Of a stretch of 64,000 bases of DNA, positions 46,562-56,687 are shown one piece after another. The notes under the pieces are model-generated. The model saw only the letters and a program-made list of their open reading frames with translations, did no database searches and was not told the DNA's origin. A program made the translations under genes and the position numbers. Where the stretch lies: NCBI GenBank assembly GCA_015272215.1, contig JACYMD010000049.1, positions 1 to 64,000 on the forward strand. Direction: 5' to 3'. Each line of letters begins with the position of its first letter. Position 1 is the first letter of the stretch. The DNA comes from Rivularia sp. T60_A2020_040. GTDB lineage: Bacteria; Cyanobacteriota; Cyanobacteriia; Cyanobacteriales; Nostocaceae.

Positions 46562-46779
46562 AATATTTTCACTCCTTACTAAATTATGATCTGAATGATA
46601 TTCATATACGGAGTATTTACTGAGTTTGAATGTTCCTGTTTTTCAAAAGACCCAGAAAAAATCAAATCTTAGCCTCCGTAGAAAAGATTTATTATTTGAT
46701 TTGATTGCAAACGGTGAATAAATCCTAAATAATATAAATAAATATATAAACAAATATAAATAAATTTATAAATAAATAT

Positions 46780-47190
46780 ATGAATTGGCTATTAAAAACT
46801 GAACCGCTGGAGTATTCCTATACCGATTTATCAAAAGAAAATGTTGCAGTATGGGATGGAGTCAAAAATGCTCTTGCTCTAAAAAATATGCGGACAATGC
46901 GAACTGGAGAAAAAGTATTTATTTATCATACTGGTAAAGAACGCAGCATTGTCGGAGTTGCAGAAATTTTAAGTGAAGCATATCCCGATCCAAAATTAGA
47001 TGATGTTAAAAGATTAGTAATAGATATACGAGCAGTGCAGAAATTACCCCAACCGATTACCCTGAATCAAATCAAGCAGGACGAATTTTTCCTAGGTTTT
47101 GATTTATTACGTCTGCCAAGATTATCAATAGTTCCAGTGTTACCCGAACATTGGCAACGCTTGCTAAAATTAGCATCTGACTTACCTTAA
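46780..47190 (+). CDS. EVE-domain protein
   Basis: 136 residues, a PUA-like EVE domain (MNWLLKTEPLEYSYTDLSKE, VWDGVKNALALKNMRTMRTG, VFIYHTGKERSIVGVAEI). EVE domains read modified bases in DNA or RNA. Complete single-domain protein. Confidence 0.93.
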   Translation: MNWLLKTEPLEYSYTDLSKENVAVWDGVKNALALKNMRTMRTGEKVFIYHTGKERSIVGVAEILSEAYPDPKLDDVKRLVIDIRAVQKLPQPITLNQIKQDEFFLGFDLLRLPRLSIVPVLPEHWQRLLKLASDLP

Positions 47191-47979
47191 AGCTTTATTT
47201 GTAGCAACTTTCCTGATTAACGTTGCGATCGCAAGTAAAGTTATCACAGGTTTGGGTGTTTTTAATCAACTCCAAATCAATCGTTTTCGTTTAGCCTAAA
47301 ATCGTGAAAAATCGCAGCAAGGTCTCATTAATTACTGGTAAATCAATAATTTTCACTTCAGTAATCAAACAAAATCTAGTTATAAAAGTATCTATGTTCG
47401 AGAATTTATGATACCAAAGGAAACTTATATCTGAAAATATCCGTCCCTTTTAATTGTAATTTTTTAGGAGTTTTTGAGATTTATTCGGCACTGCTATTTG
47501 AGTAATTTTTTCAAGTTATGCATCTCACCATATTATTTTAAACCGCCAATTAAACCGACAATTAAACCGATAATAAACCGATAAGATTACGGGCGTGCAT
47601 TAATTACCGCTTCATTGAAAAATTTCATAAATTTCTTTACCCTACATAGTTTTTCTGGCTGGGATTGACTGCGATCGTTAATTCTGGTTATCTCTTTGTG
47701 GGTGGAATCTTCAAAGCGGGAGCAACGTAGGTTTTTATTGCCACAACGGCATCAAAGAAGAATTTCTTATGTTAGAATTCTTTGCCAACAGCTAACCACG
47801 TTCTTTTTGAAGAAGCATTTTCCACGGTGGACTTATAGCAGTATAAACACGGTTCATCCCGACAAGCACCACTGGTAACATACTTATCTTTAATGACGGT
47901 TTGAGCGGTTATATTCCCAGCTAAATTTGAAACCTTTATATACTTACCGCTCTCGTAAATGCGACTTAGGAGAAACACT
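47191..47979. other. 790-bp region upstream of the first amidase
   Basis: Contains an aattaaaccgac/ataaaccgat tandem repeat at about 47544-47583 and a HIP1 site near 47227. No convincing gene; the promoter for the amidase lies here. Confidence 0.5.
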
Positions 47980-49875
47980 GTGAAACTACACTGGTTAATA
48001 CCTGGGACTTTTTTAACTGTCTCCCTGTTATCTTCCCCTGCGAATGCAGCGAAACTACAATCTTGGAATTTTGACGCTAATCAAAATCAGCTAGAATTTA
48101 ATACTGATGCTGCTGTACAACCAAAAGCCCAATTAATTTTTAATCCCACTCGTGTAGTAATTGATTTACCTGGTGTCAAATTCGGTAATCCGCAGTTGAA
48201 AAAACCGATCGGTGGTGCTATCAATACAGTGCGTATCGGTCAATTTGACCCGGAAACTACCCGCATGGTGGTTGAATTAAATCCCGGCTATACTTTAGAC
48301 CCAAATCAAATCAAATTTGAAGGAGTAAGTCCTAGTCGTTGGAGAGTAAAATTACCATCGCCAGAACTTGAAAAAACAGATGCTGACGAAAGAAATATTT
48401 ACAGTGTAGTGCGAACCAATAATACTGCACCCAGTAATACATCTAACAGCAATCAAGCGGTAATTCAAACTGGTCAAAAAATTGCTCAAGGAATTGCTCA
48501 AATTGAAAGAGTACTTCCAACTGGTGATGGCTTTTTTGTGCGTACAAGTGGTGGTAAAGCAACCTCTTCAAGAGTTAACCGCAACGGTCAAGAATTGATC
48601 AATGTAGATATTTCCGGTGCGACATTATCCTCTAACTTACCGGGAAACGAGTTCCCAATGAATCGCTTTGGTGTCAAAGGAATTGAATTTAAGCAGTTAG
48701 ATTCAACAACCACTCGGATTGTTTTACGGGTAGACAAAAATAGCCCGGATTGGCGAGCTACAATCAGCAGCTTTGGTGGGATAGTCTTACTGCCTAATGG
48801 TAAAGTTAGCGAATCTTCCCCAAATAGTAATCCCAATCCCCCAGTCAATCGACCATTACCTTCTCCATCACCACCACCAACCATTACAACACAAAATTCT
48901 CTCGCTCAAATTGAAGCTGTAGAATTAGATGACAATGGTAGGACATTAACTGTTAAAGGCAACAAATCTTTATCTGGAAGCACTAGCGGATGGGACACTC
49001 AGAGTGCGATGTACCGTATTTTGATTCCTAATGCTCGGTTATCACCTTCTGTAAAAGGACCGCAATTTAAACCTAGTAGTCCGGTGTTGCGCGTACTTAC
49101 GCGACAGGAAAACTCAAATACTGTTGCAATCTACATTTTACCAGCAGCCCAGGTCAGCTTCGGAAGACTTGATGTCAGAGGAGACCGATTAAATTTAGAT
49201 TTGCAGCGCAACAGTGCAACCAAACCCCCGGTTATTTTACCTCCGATTCCCAAACCAAATCCGGTAGCGGGTTCCCAACCAGTTACAACTCCTTCCAATC
49301 CCAAGCCAAGTCCAGCACCAAGACCGGCTCCTAGGGGACAGGTATTAGTTATGATTGACCCAGGACATGGTGGTAAAGATCCTGGTGCAATTGGTATTGC
49401 TGGACTGCGAGAAAAAGATGTCATCTTACCCATCAGCCAAAAAGTCGCAGAAATATTGCGAAAAAATGGAGTCAATGCAGTACTGACTCGTAATACCGAT
49501 TATTTTGTTAGCCTGCAAGGACGAGTAGATATGTCCGACAAGTCAAATGCAGATTTATTTGTCAGCATTCATGCTAATTCTATGGGTTTAAGTCGTCCCG
49601 ATATTAGCGGTTTAGAAGTTTATTATTACAACAGTGGTAAACAGCTTGCCGATACCGTCCGTAAAAGCATTACCCAAAACGTCAAAATTAGAGACCGGGG
49701 AATCAGAAGTGCTAGATTTTACGTACTGCGTAAAACCTCGATGCCAGCAATTCTCGTAGAAGTTGGTTACGTCACAGGTCGTGAAGATGCCGCTAATTTA
49801 AATCAAACTGCCTACCGCAATAAAATGGCAGAAGGTATCGCTGATGGTATTCTTAAGTACCTTAAACGTAGGTAA
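47980..49875 (+). CDS. amiC1: N-acetylmuramoyl-L-alanine amidase with AMIN domains (AmiC1 type)
   Basis: 631 residues. Start is GTG 47980, preceded by TAGGAGA, mirroring the paralogue's start (an upstream ATG at 47959 is less likely). Signal peptide (TVSLLSSPANA), two AMIN-type beta domains (about 25-125 and 305-415), a Pro-rich linker, and amidase_3 from about 455: zinc His463 in DPGHGGKDPGA, Glu in LREKDV, SIHANS and VEVGYVTG. It cleaves stem peptides from glycan strands. In Anabaena the tandem amiC genes are needed for septal nanopores and cell-cell communication. Followed by a paralogue at 51026. Confidence 0.95.
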   Translation: MKLHWLIPGTFLTVSLLSSPANAAKLQSWNFDANQNQLEFNTDAAVQPKAQLIFNPTRVVIDLPGVKFGNPQLKKPIGGAINTVRIGQFDPETTRMVVELNPGYTLDPNQIKFEGVSPSRWRVKLPSPELEKTDADERNIYSVVRTNNTAPSNTSNSNQAVIQTGQKIAQGIAQIERVLPTGDGFFVRTSGGKATSSRVNRNGQELINVDISGATLSSNLPGNEFPMNRFGVKGIEFKQLDSTTTRIVLRVDKNSPDWRATISSFGGIVLLPNGKVSESSPNSNPNPPVNRPLPSPSPPPTITTQNSLAQIEAVELDDNGRTLTVKGNKSLSGSTSGWDTQSAMYRILIPNARLSPSVKGPQFKPSSPVLRVLTRQENSNTVAIYILPAAQVSFGRLDVRGDRLNLDLQRNSATKPPVILPPIPKPNPVAGSQPVTTPSNPKPSPAPRPAPRGQVLVMIDPGHGGKDPGAIGIAGLREKDVILPISQKVAEILRKNGVNAVLTRNTDYFVSLQGRVDMSDKSNADLFVSIHANSMGLSRPDISGLEVYYYNSGKQLADTVRKSITQNVKIRDRGIRSARFYVLRKTSMPAILVEVGYVTGREDAANLNQTAYRNKMAEGIADGILKYLKRR

Positions 49876-51025
49876 AAATAGATGAATTAACCGTAGTTAA
49901 TGAGTATCTTTGAGTAAATTTACTCATTAAATATTATTATCCTAAATCTAAAAGAGCGGTTATTATGGGGGAATTCTTGTTTGCTTTTGAGCCAAGGATT
50001 CCCCAATTTTATTTGGCAATCACGATTACTCTTAGCACTGGCATATGTCAAAAAGAAGTAGAATTAATTGGTGATGGGTAATTGGTAATTAGCTTGCTTC
50101 TTACTCTTGAGTTCCTGCTCGGTACTCGGTGCCTGTTCTCTGAATGAAATGCTATGTTGAAGGAATTTAAGCTATGTTGTCTAATTCGCCATTACATTAT
50201 TATAAATATACAAATGTGGCACAAATCTGAGTATACTATATTTTTAAATTTTATCTGTATCTATCATCTCATACTTGATGCTTTTACTCAATCTGAAAAA
50301 ATCGAGATATCAAACTAGTTTCTCAATCAGTTTATCCTCGTATCACATCAACATGGAAAAAAATTAAATATAGTCAAGTCAAATATAACCGTTACTCAAA
50401 AATATATTTTCTTGTTGTTTTTCACATTTTCCAATTTGATTTTAATTAGCAATATTATTTTTTGTAAATAGGGGAACATTTTCTTAAAAGAGCGTAAGTA
50501 TAAATCAGAGCTATTTTAAATGATTCTAATCTGGCAAAATTGGAATTAAATGGGTATTTTAAGATAAAAGTCAAGCTCAGCCAAAACAAAACTCTCTGAA
50601 AATCGATTAGTTAAAATTCTGATTTAAATTCTGAGATGGAACATATCGCCTGCGCCAGAACTATTTTTTTCCAGCACCACTACTCCCATTACCCAAATTA
50701 CAAGCAATGCATCTAATTTTTAGTTGAATAAAATGTCACCGATTGGATTTTCCTGCTGAGTTAAACTACTTCTATCTCAATAATTCGTATAATCAAATGC
50801 TAAAAACCAGCAGAATGATGTCCTTAAAGCAAACAAGTAAAAAGCTTCATGCTAAAGTTAATACGATTAACAACGTTTTTATCCGAGATAAAATGCTTGT
50901 TGCAATGCCTACCGTTGCTTGTGAAAATTGAAAGCGGCGATGACTGCTGGGATATCGAGGTATAAAGTACCAACACTTTTACAAATTAATAGTTATCAAT
51001 AAAATACGGATTAGGAGAAAAGGTT
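49876..51025. other. 1.15-kb region between the two amidase genes
   Basis: Begins with a terminator hairpin at 49968-50004. A 62-codon frame at 50743 lacks a ribosome site and homology and is not called. The rest is AT-rich, with the promoter for the second amidase expected near its end. Confidence 0.5.
49968..50004 (+). terminator. terminator after amiC1
   Basis: 12-bp arms GGGGAATTCTTG / CAAGGATTCCCC with one G-U pair, followed by AATTTTATTT. Confidence 0.6.
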
Positions 51026-52918
51026 GTGAAAATACACTGGTTAGTATCTGGTACTACTTGTTTATCTGTACTAATGCTATCGTCGCCCGCTCATGGTGCA
51101 AAGCTGTCTTCTTGGCGTTTTAATGCCAATCAAAACCAACTAGAATTTCAAACAGATGGTGCAGTTCAACCCCAAGCACAACTAATTTTTAATCCCACTC
51201 GTTTGGTAATTGATTTACCAGGAACGACATTTGGAAAACCCCAGTTAACCCAAACAGTTGGTGGTGCGATTCGTTCTATTCGTGTTGGACAATTTGAACC
51301 ACAAACGGCTCGTTTAGTTGTGGAAATGAATCCGGGGTATACCCTTGATCCAAACCAAGTAAAATTTGTCGGTTTAAGCCCTACTAACTGGACGGTACAA
51401 CTACCTTCAGCGAAAGTTCAAGCAGGTGCTGTTGCTCCTAGAAGCATTTTCAGCGTTACACCAACAATCAACACCCCACCATCCAACAGAATCACTGCTA
51501 GCACTTCAAATGCAGCCACAAAAATTGAAAGCTTGCAAGTTACCGGAGACGGATTTTTCCTGCGTACCAGCGGCGCTAAACCCAAAATTAAAAGCCCAAC
51601 TCGCGTGCGGGATGAAATTAACATCGACATTTCAGATGCGGCTTTGTCACCAGCACTCCAACGAGAGATATCAGTTAACAAACACGCTGTTAAAGGCATT
51701 CAATTTAGCGAAATCGATGGTAAATCACCTGGAGTTCGCATGACTTTACGGGTGGACAAAAAGAGTTCCGATTGGCGAGCTACAACTAGCGGTAACAATG
51801 GGTTAATCGTTCTACCCAATCGTTTAAGTGCGGCTTTAAGTGGTAGTTCTAATAGTTCTAATAGTTCTAATAATTCTAATAGTTCTAATTCAACTCAAGT
51901 CAGTCAATCGGATTCTTTTCCTGTTCCAGCAATCCCCGATGTCAGCAATTCTGTAGCAACAATTGAATCAGTGGAACTAGCTCCTACTAGTACCCAGTTA
52001 CTAATTAGAGGAGACCAAAATTTATCTGCTGTTGGTGGTTGGGATAGACAAACCGGATTGTATCGGATCACGGTTGATAATGCAAAATTAGCTCCTAGAG
52101 TTAGAGGTCCACAATTTACCGCTAATAGTCCGGTTTTGCGAGTACGTCTACAGCAATTAGCCAATAACAAAGTTGCAATTTTTGTTCAACCTGCATCTGG
52201 AGTGCAAATTGGCGAACTCAATCAACTTAGCAATCAGCTGTTGTCGTTAGAATTACAACGTACTCGGCGACCTATCCCTCCCACCGGACCGATTGGTTTA
52301 CCTCCCATATCTCAACCAATTCCTCAACCGAACCGTCCAATCATCACTCTGCCACCAGGAGGTCCAAATAATAGTAGAATTCTAGTCATGATTGACCCAG
52401 GACATGGTGGTAAAGACCCTGGTGCTATTGGTATCGGTGGGTTGCAAGAAAAGGACGTGATTTTACCTATTAGTTTAAAAGTTGCCGAAATTTTGCAGCA
52501 AAACGGTGTACAAGCAGTACTCACGCGCAACACAGATTACTTTGTCAGTCTCCAAGGACGAGTCGATATGGCTGAGCAAGCTAACGCTGGTTTATTTGTG
52601 AGTATTCACGCTAACTCAGTTGGTTTAGGTCGTCCAGATGTCAGCGGTTTAGAAGTTTACTATTACAACACTGGTCTCGGTCTTGCCCAAGATGTCCGCA
52701 GCAGTATATTAAATACTGTAAACGTTAAAGATCGGGGAGTGCGACAAGCTCGATTTTACGTCCTGAGAAAAAGTTCCATGCCTTCCATTCTTGTGGAAGT
52801 CGGTTTTGTTACGGGGCGAGATGATGCGGCAAAACTAGCTTCTCCTCAATATCGAGACCAAATGGCACAAGGTATTGCTAATGGGATTTTAAATCATATT
52901 AGGAAAACTCAACGTTAA
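51026..52918 (+). CDS. amiC2: N-acetylmuramoyl-L-alanine amidase with AMIN domains (AmiC2 type)
   Basis: 630 residues, GTG start with TTAGGAGAAAAGG upstream. Same architecture as the gene at 47980: signal peptide (LSSPAHG), two AMIN domains, linker, amidase_3 from about 450 with zinc His460, SIHANS and VEVGFVTG. The linker between the AMIN domains carries a 9-bp in-frame repeat giving NSS units (about residues 272-290). Paralogue of amiC1, and the HcwA-type gene required for heterocyst maturation in Anabaena is its likely counterpart. Promoter separate from amiC1, given the 1.15-kb gap. Confidence 0.95.
   Translation: MKIHWLVSGTTCLSVLMLSSPAHGAKLSSWRFNANQNQLEFQTDGAVQPQAQLIFNPTRLVIDLPGTTFGKPQLTQTVGGAIRSIRVGQFEPQTARLVVEMNPGYTLDPNQVKFVGLSPTNWTVQLPSAKVQAGAVAPRSIFSVTPTINTPPSNRITASTSNAATKIESLQVTGDGFFLRTSGAKPKIKSPTRVRDEINIDISDAALSPALQREISVNKHAVKGIQFSEIDGKSPGVRMTLRVDKKSSDWRATTSGNNGLIVLPNRLSAALSGSSNSSNSSNNSNSSNSTQVSQSDSFPVPAIPDVSNSVATIESVELAPTSTQLLIRGDQNLSAVGGWDRQTGLYRITVDNAKLAPRVRGPQFTANSPVLRVRLQQLANNKVAIFVQPASGVQIGELNQLSNQLLSLELQRTRRPIPPTGPIGLPPISQPIPQPNRPIITLPPGGPNNSRILVMIDPGHGGKDPGAIGIGGLQEKDVILPISLKVAEILQQNGVQAVLTRNTDYFVSLQGRVDMAEQANAGLFVSIHANSVGLGRPDVSGLEVYYYNTGLGLAQDVRSSILNTVNVKDRGVRQARFYVLRKSSMPSILVEVGFVTGRDDAAKLASPQYRDQMAQGIANGILNHIRKTQR
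51841..51893. repeat. 9-bp in-frame repeat AGTTCTAAT in amiC2
   Basis: Five copies of agttctaat (one aattctaat) encode Asn-Ser-Ser units in an AMIN-AMIN linker. Confidence 0.9.
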
Positions 52919-53295
52919 ATTATAACTCATTTTTTGCCGCATTTGCAAGAATTCCTCAGATGAACCTCAAAACCTGGTTCCCAGACTGAGCCTGGGAACC
53001 AGAAGAATCCTGTTGTTGAGTTCGGGGTGCATTCCGGTCAATTTTAAACTTTGCTTTGTTAAAAATTAAACTATAATTTATCGCTGCTTTTCAATATATT
53101 TACTAGTAATTAACAGTACTTCATCAAAAAATAGTATAAAGAAATACCTGTATTTTTTCAAAAAATATAGTAAAAATTTCTAAATAGAAAGTAAAGATGT
53201 AAAATTCTCTTTCATATCGGATTTATCAGTTAAAACATTGAAGTTTTTTGTAAATCCTTTGTCCCAAATTCACAAACTATTATCAAAATCTGCCT
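52919..53295. other. spacer between amiC2 and murI
   Basis: Contains the hairpin at 52974-53002 and AT-rich DNA with the murI promoter. No gene. Confidence 0.5.
52974..53002 (+). terminator. CTGGTTCCCAG / CTGGGAACCAG hairpin after amiC2
   Basis: Perfect 11-bp inverted arms with a 7-base loop. No T-run follows, so it may be an interspersed repeat of the tggttcccag type rather than a classical terminator. Confidence 0.55.
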
Positions 53296-54189
53296 GTGTT
53301 TTCATCTTCTATGTTTGAAGGCAATCTTTACCATCTATCCGAACCAGAAGCCCAACGCGCTCCTATAGGCATCTTTGATAGTGGTGTAGGTGGTTTAACG
53401 GTACTGCGTCAACTTTATCAACAACTACCTGGCGAATCAATTATTTACTTTGGGGATACAGCCAGACTTCCTTACGGGATTCGTAGTCAAGCAGAAATTA
53501 TCCAGTTTACCCGTGAAATTATCTGCTGGATGGAAAATCAAGGGGTAAAAATGGTTGTCATGGCTTGCAGTACCAGTTCGGCTCTGGCATTAGAAACAGT
53601 ACGTTCAGAATTTAAAGTACCTATCTTGGGACTGATTTTACCAGGTGCAGTTGCAGCAGTAAAAGCTGGAAAGCGTATCGGTGTCATTGCTACCCCGGCA
53701 ACCGCTAAAAGCAATGCTTATAAAACAAGTATCCAACAAATTAATCGTGATGCTCAAGTATGGCAAGTTGGTTGTCCGGAGTTTGTTCCTCTGATCGAAC
53801 AAAACCGCATTGACGATCCATACACTAGAGAAGTAGCACGTTCCTACCTCGAACCTTTATTAGAGCAGCAAATTGACACTTTAGTTTACGGTTGTACTCA
53901 TTATCCTCACCTGGCGAAATTATTGCGATCGCTGGTTGGTGAATCGGTAACACTGATAGATCCAGGAAAGAGTGTTGTTGAAGCTTGCGCTCAAGAGTTG
54001 GATTTACTCGGCTTAAGGAATACTTATCCACCGCTGGCAACTCGGTTTGCTGTCAGCGGAAATCCTCAGCAATTTGCTCAGTCTTCAATCCAGTGGCTCG
54101 GCTGTACTCCCATGGTTGAATTGGTAAACTTGGAGCATCCAAATTTGAACCATTCGCAGCAAGACCGTGACGGCATAATTACTTATTAG
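53296..54189 (+). CDS. murI: glutamate racemase
   Basis: 297 residues. Supplies D-glutamate for peptidoglycan. FDSGVGGLTV near residue 27-36, IYFGDTARLPYG, the first catalytic Cys91 in MACSTSS, and the second in YGCTHYPHL. Most relatives have Asn right after the first Cys; here it is Ser92. GTG 53296 is kept because the resulting start (MFSSSMFEGNL) resembles Nostoc homologues as I recall them; ATG 53311 is an alternative. Adjacent to the amidase pair. Confidence 0.94.
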   Translation: MFSSSMFEGNLYHLSEPEAQRAPIGIFDSGVGGLTVLRQLYQQLPGESIIYFGDTARLPYGIRSQAEIIQFTREIICWMENQGVKMVVMACSTSSALALETVRSEFKVPILGLILPGAVAAVKAGKRIGVIATPATAKSNAYKTSIQQINRDAQVWQVGCPEFVPLIEQNRIDDPYTREVARSYLEPLLEQQIDTLVYGCTHYPHLAKLLRSLVGESVTLIDPGKSVVEACAQELDLLGLRNTYPPLATRFAVSGNPQQFAQSSIQWLGCTPMVELVNLEHPNLNHSQQDRDGIITY

Positions 54190-54306
54190 TATAAAACGCA
54201 ATACAGCACACCATGTGGTATGCTGTATCACATAAAGTTAAAATTGGTTTATTCACTAACTCTATGGCTTTGAATATCATTTGCACAAAAGCCAATCAAA
54301 CTTTAT

Positions 54307-54465
54307 TCATGAGCGCGGTGTTACCAGCATTTCAGAAGAATACTCTTCTTCAAATTCCGGAGAAACCTCTGCGATCGCAGTTTTTTTTATTATTCTCTTA
54401 GCCAGCGCTAAGAATATGTATACAGCAAACAAATAACCAGAAGCCACAACAAATATCATCATCAT
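54307..54465 (-). CDS. small single-span membrane protein
   Basis: 52 residues: MMMIFVVASGYLFAVYIFLA is one membrane helix, followed by basic KRIIKK and an acidic tail (EFEEEYSSEM). GGGGGA lies 5-9 bases upstream of the first ATG. It is too short for most gene finders but has a good ribosome site and typical topology (inside-positive). A HIP1 octamer lies inside it. Function unknown. Confidence 0.5.
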   Translation of the reverse strand: MMMIFVVASGYLFAVYIFLALAKRIIKKTAIAEVSPEFEEEYSSEMLVTPRS

Positions 54466-55294
54466 ATTTCCCCCGACAAGTTTTTTTCTTCAATCCCATT
54501 CGTACAGCAAAAATAAATTGAACATAAGTACAAAAATCGAAGCTACATCGCTTTTTGCTAGAGCTTTTTTTGTCATTCCAAAATATCAGCAGAGTATGAA
54601 TACTCTCCTATGTACTTATACCTAATTAGCTTTTACAGACTATGCCAGCAGCAATCATCAAATTGCCACTATGCAACTACCTAGCCTGTATTACAACTGC
54701 GTTATGCAGTACTTCCTTCTCTATACAGAAGCTCTACCTTGCATACCCTAAAACGAGTCGTCAAGATTTACCAATATATAATTTTCGGATACCACATAAC
54801 TATTATTGAGGAACTTATTAATTCGTAGACTACGAACACGAATAATATCCTCTGTTCCACCTACGATTTTTTCAACTCACTTCCATCAGTAAAAAAGTAC
54901 AAATACGCAAAAAAAAAGCGATTTACTTTTCCTGAGTGAATATTTTAAGTATTTGAAATCCCTATATACAAGAATAACACAAGAAATCTCACTTGTGAGC
55001 TAATAAGCTTGCCTAATTTGAATTTTTCGAGATAATATTGTTGACTTATGATGTATGAAGAATCAGGTCTGTTTTCAGCCTGTTATCAAAGATACTTGAG
55101 GCGATTTCCTAAAATCTTAATTTTTTGTTAATAAGAGCTATTCTCTGTAAATTTTCTCAAAACATCAATATTTTTATCGTATGAAACAAAAATTATTTTA
55201 TCAGTAATTGCACGGAGCTAAATACTAGTGTAATTTCTTGATTGTTTGCCAAATAAAATATTTTAGTTACCGACCGAAACGCCTCCGTATCTAT

Positions 55295-55378
55295 ATGGTA
55301 AAAAAAGAACAAGATATTACGCAAGATAAATCTGTTAAAATCCGGGTATTAGTCGAACCTGAATGCAATTGCATTTGA
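55295..55378 (+). CDS. possible 27-residue peptide, Cys-rich end
   Basis: ATG frame encoding a basic, acidic-patch peptide ending VEPECNCI. No ribosome site. Very weak. Confidence 0.15.
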   Translation: MVKKEQDITQDKSVKIRVLVEPECNCI

Positions 55379-55564
55379 TAGTAATAAATCTATTTTAAGT
55401 ATCAAAGATATTGTTGTGTGCGAGTCTCCAGTTGTATACTGAGCGATATTTACCTTGGCATCAAACAAGAACATTTATAGAAAGCTTTGCTCTAGCACGG
55501 GGTTATCTTAAAATGAGTACAGGATATGTAAACTTTCGTAACCAAAGTCAGAGTCCGCCCATTC

Positions 55565-56536
55565 ATGACCCCAGCCACCTCCTTGTTTTCCCCTGTGGAA
55601 GCAGACCTGCATATATTAGCAGATAACCTTAAACAGCTAGTTGGTAATGACCACCCCATCCTCAGTTTAGCCGCAGAACATCTGTTCGGAGCTGGGGGCA
55701 AGCGTATTAGACCTGCAATTGTATTACTTGTATCAAGAGCAACAATGCAGTCAGCGGAAATTACGCCTCGTCACCGACGCTTAGCTGAAATTACAGAAAT
55801 GATTCATACGGCTTCTTTAGTCCATGATGATGTAGTGGATGAATCAGAAAAAAGACGTGGTGTTTCCACAGTTCATAGTATATTTGGCAACCGAGTTGCA
55901 ATATTAGCCGGAGATTTTTTGTTTGCTCAAGCCTCTTGGTATTTAGCCAACTTAAATAATTTAGATGTGGTGAAATTGCTCTCAGAAGTAATTATGGACT
56001 TGGCTACCGGAGAGATTCAGCAAGGAATGAATCGTTTTCAAGCCGAGATTTCCATTGATACTTACCTCAAGAAAACTTACTATAAAACAGCGACATTATT
56101 CGCCAATAGTTCCAAAGCTGCGGGAATACTCAGCGAAGTATCTCAAGAAACAGCCGAAAACTTGTATGAATATGGTCGTCATCTTGGTTTAGCGTTCCAA
56201 ATTGTGGATGATATTTTCGACTTTACTAGTTCTACAGATATATTAGGAAAACCTGCTGGTTCCGACTTGAAAGACGGGCATTTGACAGCACCTGTAATAT
56301 ATGCTTTAGAAGAAAAACCGGAACTAAAAACGCTGATTAAACAAAAATTTGAACAAGCTGGAGATTTAGAACAAGCCCTTGTTTTAATAGAAGATAGCAA
56401 AGGAATTCAACGTTCCCGTGATTTAGCTGCTTATCATGCCAAACTGGGAGTCGAGCATATAAAACACTTGCCACATTCTCAAAGTCGCCAAACTTTGATT
56501 GATATGGCTGATTATGTGTTGAGTCGTCTTAATTGA
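55565..56536 (+). CDS. sds: solanesyl diphosphate synthase
   Basis: 323 residues, trans-polyprenyl diphosphate synthase making the plastoquinone side chain. First Asp-rich motif DDVVD at 88-92, second DDIFD at 215-219, and GGKRIRPAIVLL. No large residue obviously blocks long products. ATG 55565. Cytosolic or membrane-associated. Synteny downstream of murI is recalled from Anabaena. Confidence 0.95.
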   Translation: MTPATSLFSPVEADLHILADNLKQLVGNDHPILSLAAEHLFGAGGKRIRPAIVLLVSRATMQSAEITPRHRRLAEITEMIHTASLVHDDVVDESEKRRGVSTVHSIFGNRVAILAGDFLFAQASWYLANLNNLDVVKLLSEVIMDLATGEIQQGMNRFQAEISIDTYLKKTYYKTATLFANSSKAAGILSEVSQETAENLYEYGRHLGLAFQIVDDIFDFTSSTDILGKPAGSDLKDGHLTAPVIYALEEKPELKTLIKQKFEQAGDLEQALVLIEDSKGIQRSRDLAAYHAKLGVEHIKHLPHSQSRQTLIDMADYVLSRLN

Positions 56537-56687
56537 GAGTTACGAGATATTATTTCAACATTCTTGGATAATAGGAAAGTAGTTATCAGTTATTGATTTG
56601 TAATAAATCCTTAACTTATAACTTCTATCTCAAAGCCATATCTAAAGGTATATGTTTTAACTTTATAACTCTCAATTTTCAACTTGT

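Larger units (their letters stand above)
54190..55564. other. 1.4-kb region between murI and sds
   Basis: Contains one good small ORF on the minus strand (54307-54465) and one weak one (55295-55378). The rest is AT-rich and featureless. Confidence 0.5.

Noticed and set aside
47696-47878. 60-codon plus-strand frame upstream of amiC1
   Set aside because: Starts without ribosome site and reads as random basic sequence.
50743-50931. 62-codon plus-strand frame between the amidase genes
   Set aside because: No ribosome site, no recognisable motif, basic composition of translated AT-rich DNA.
53296-53310. GTG start of murI versus ATG at 53311
   Set aside because: Neither has a clear ribosome site; the longer form is kept but the shorter one is not excluded.
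54641-54808. 55-codon plus-strand frame (MPAAIIKLPL…)
   Set aside because: No ribosome site and no coding pattern.
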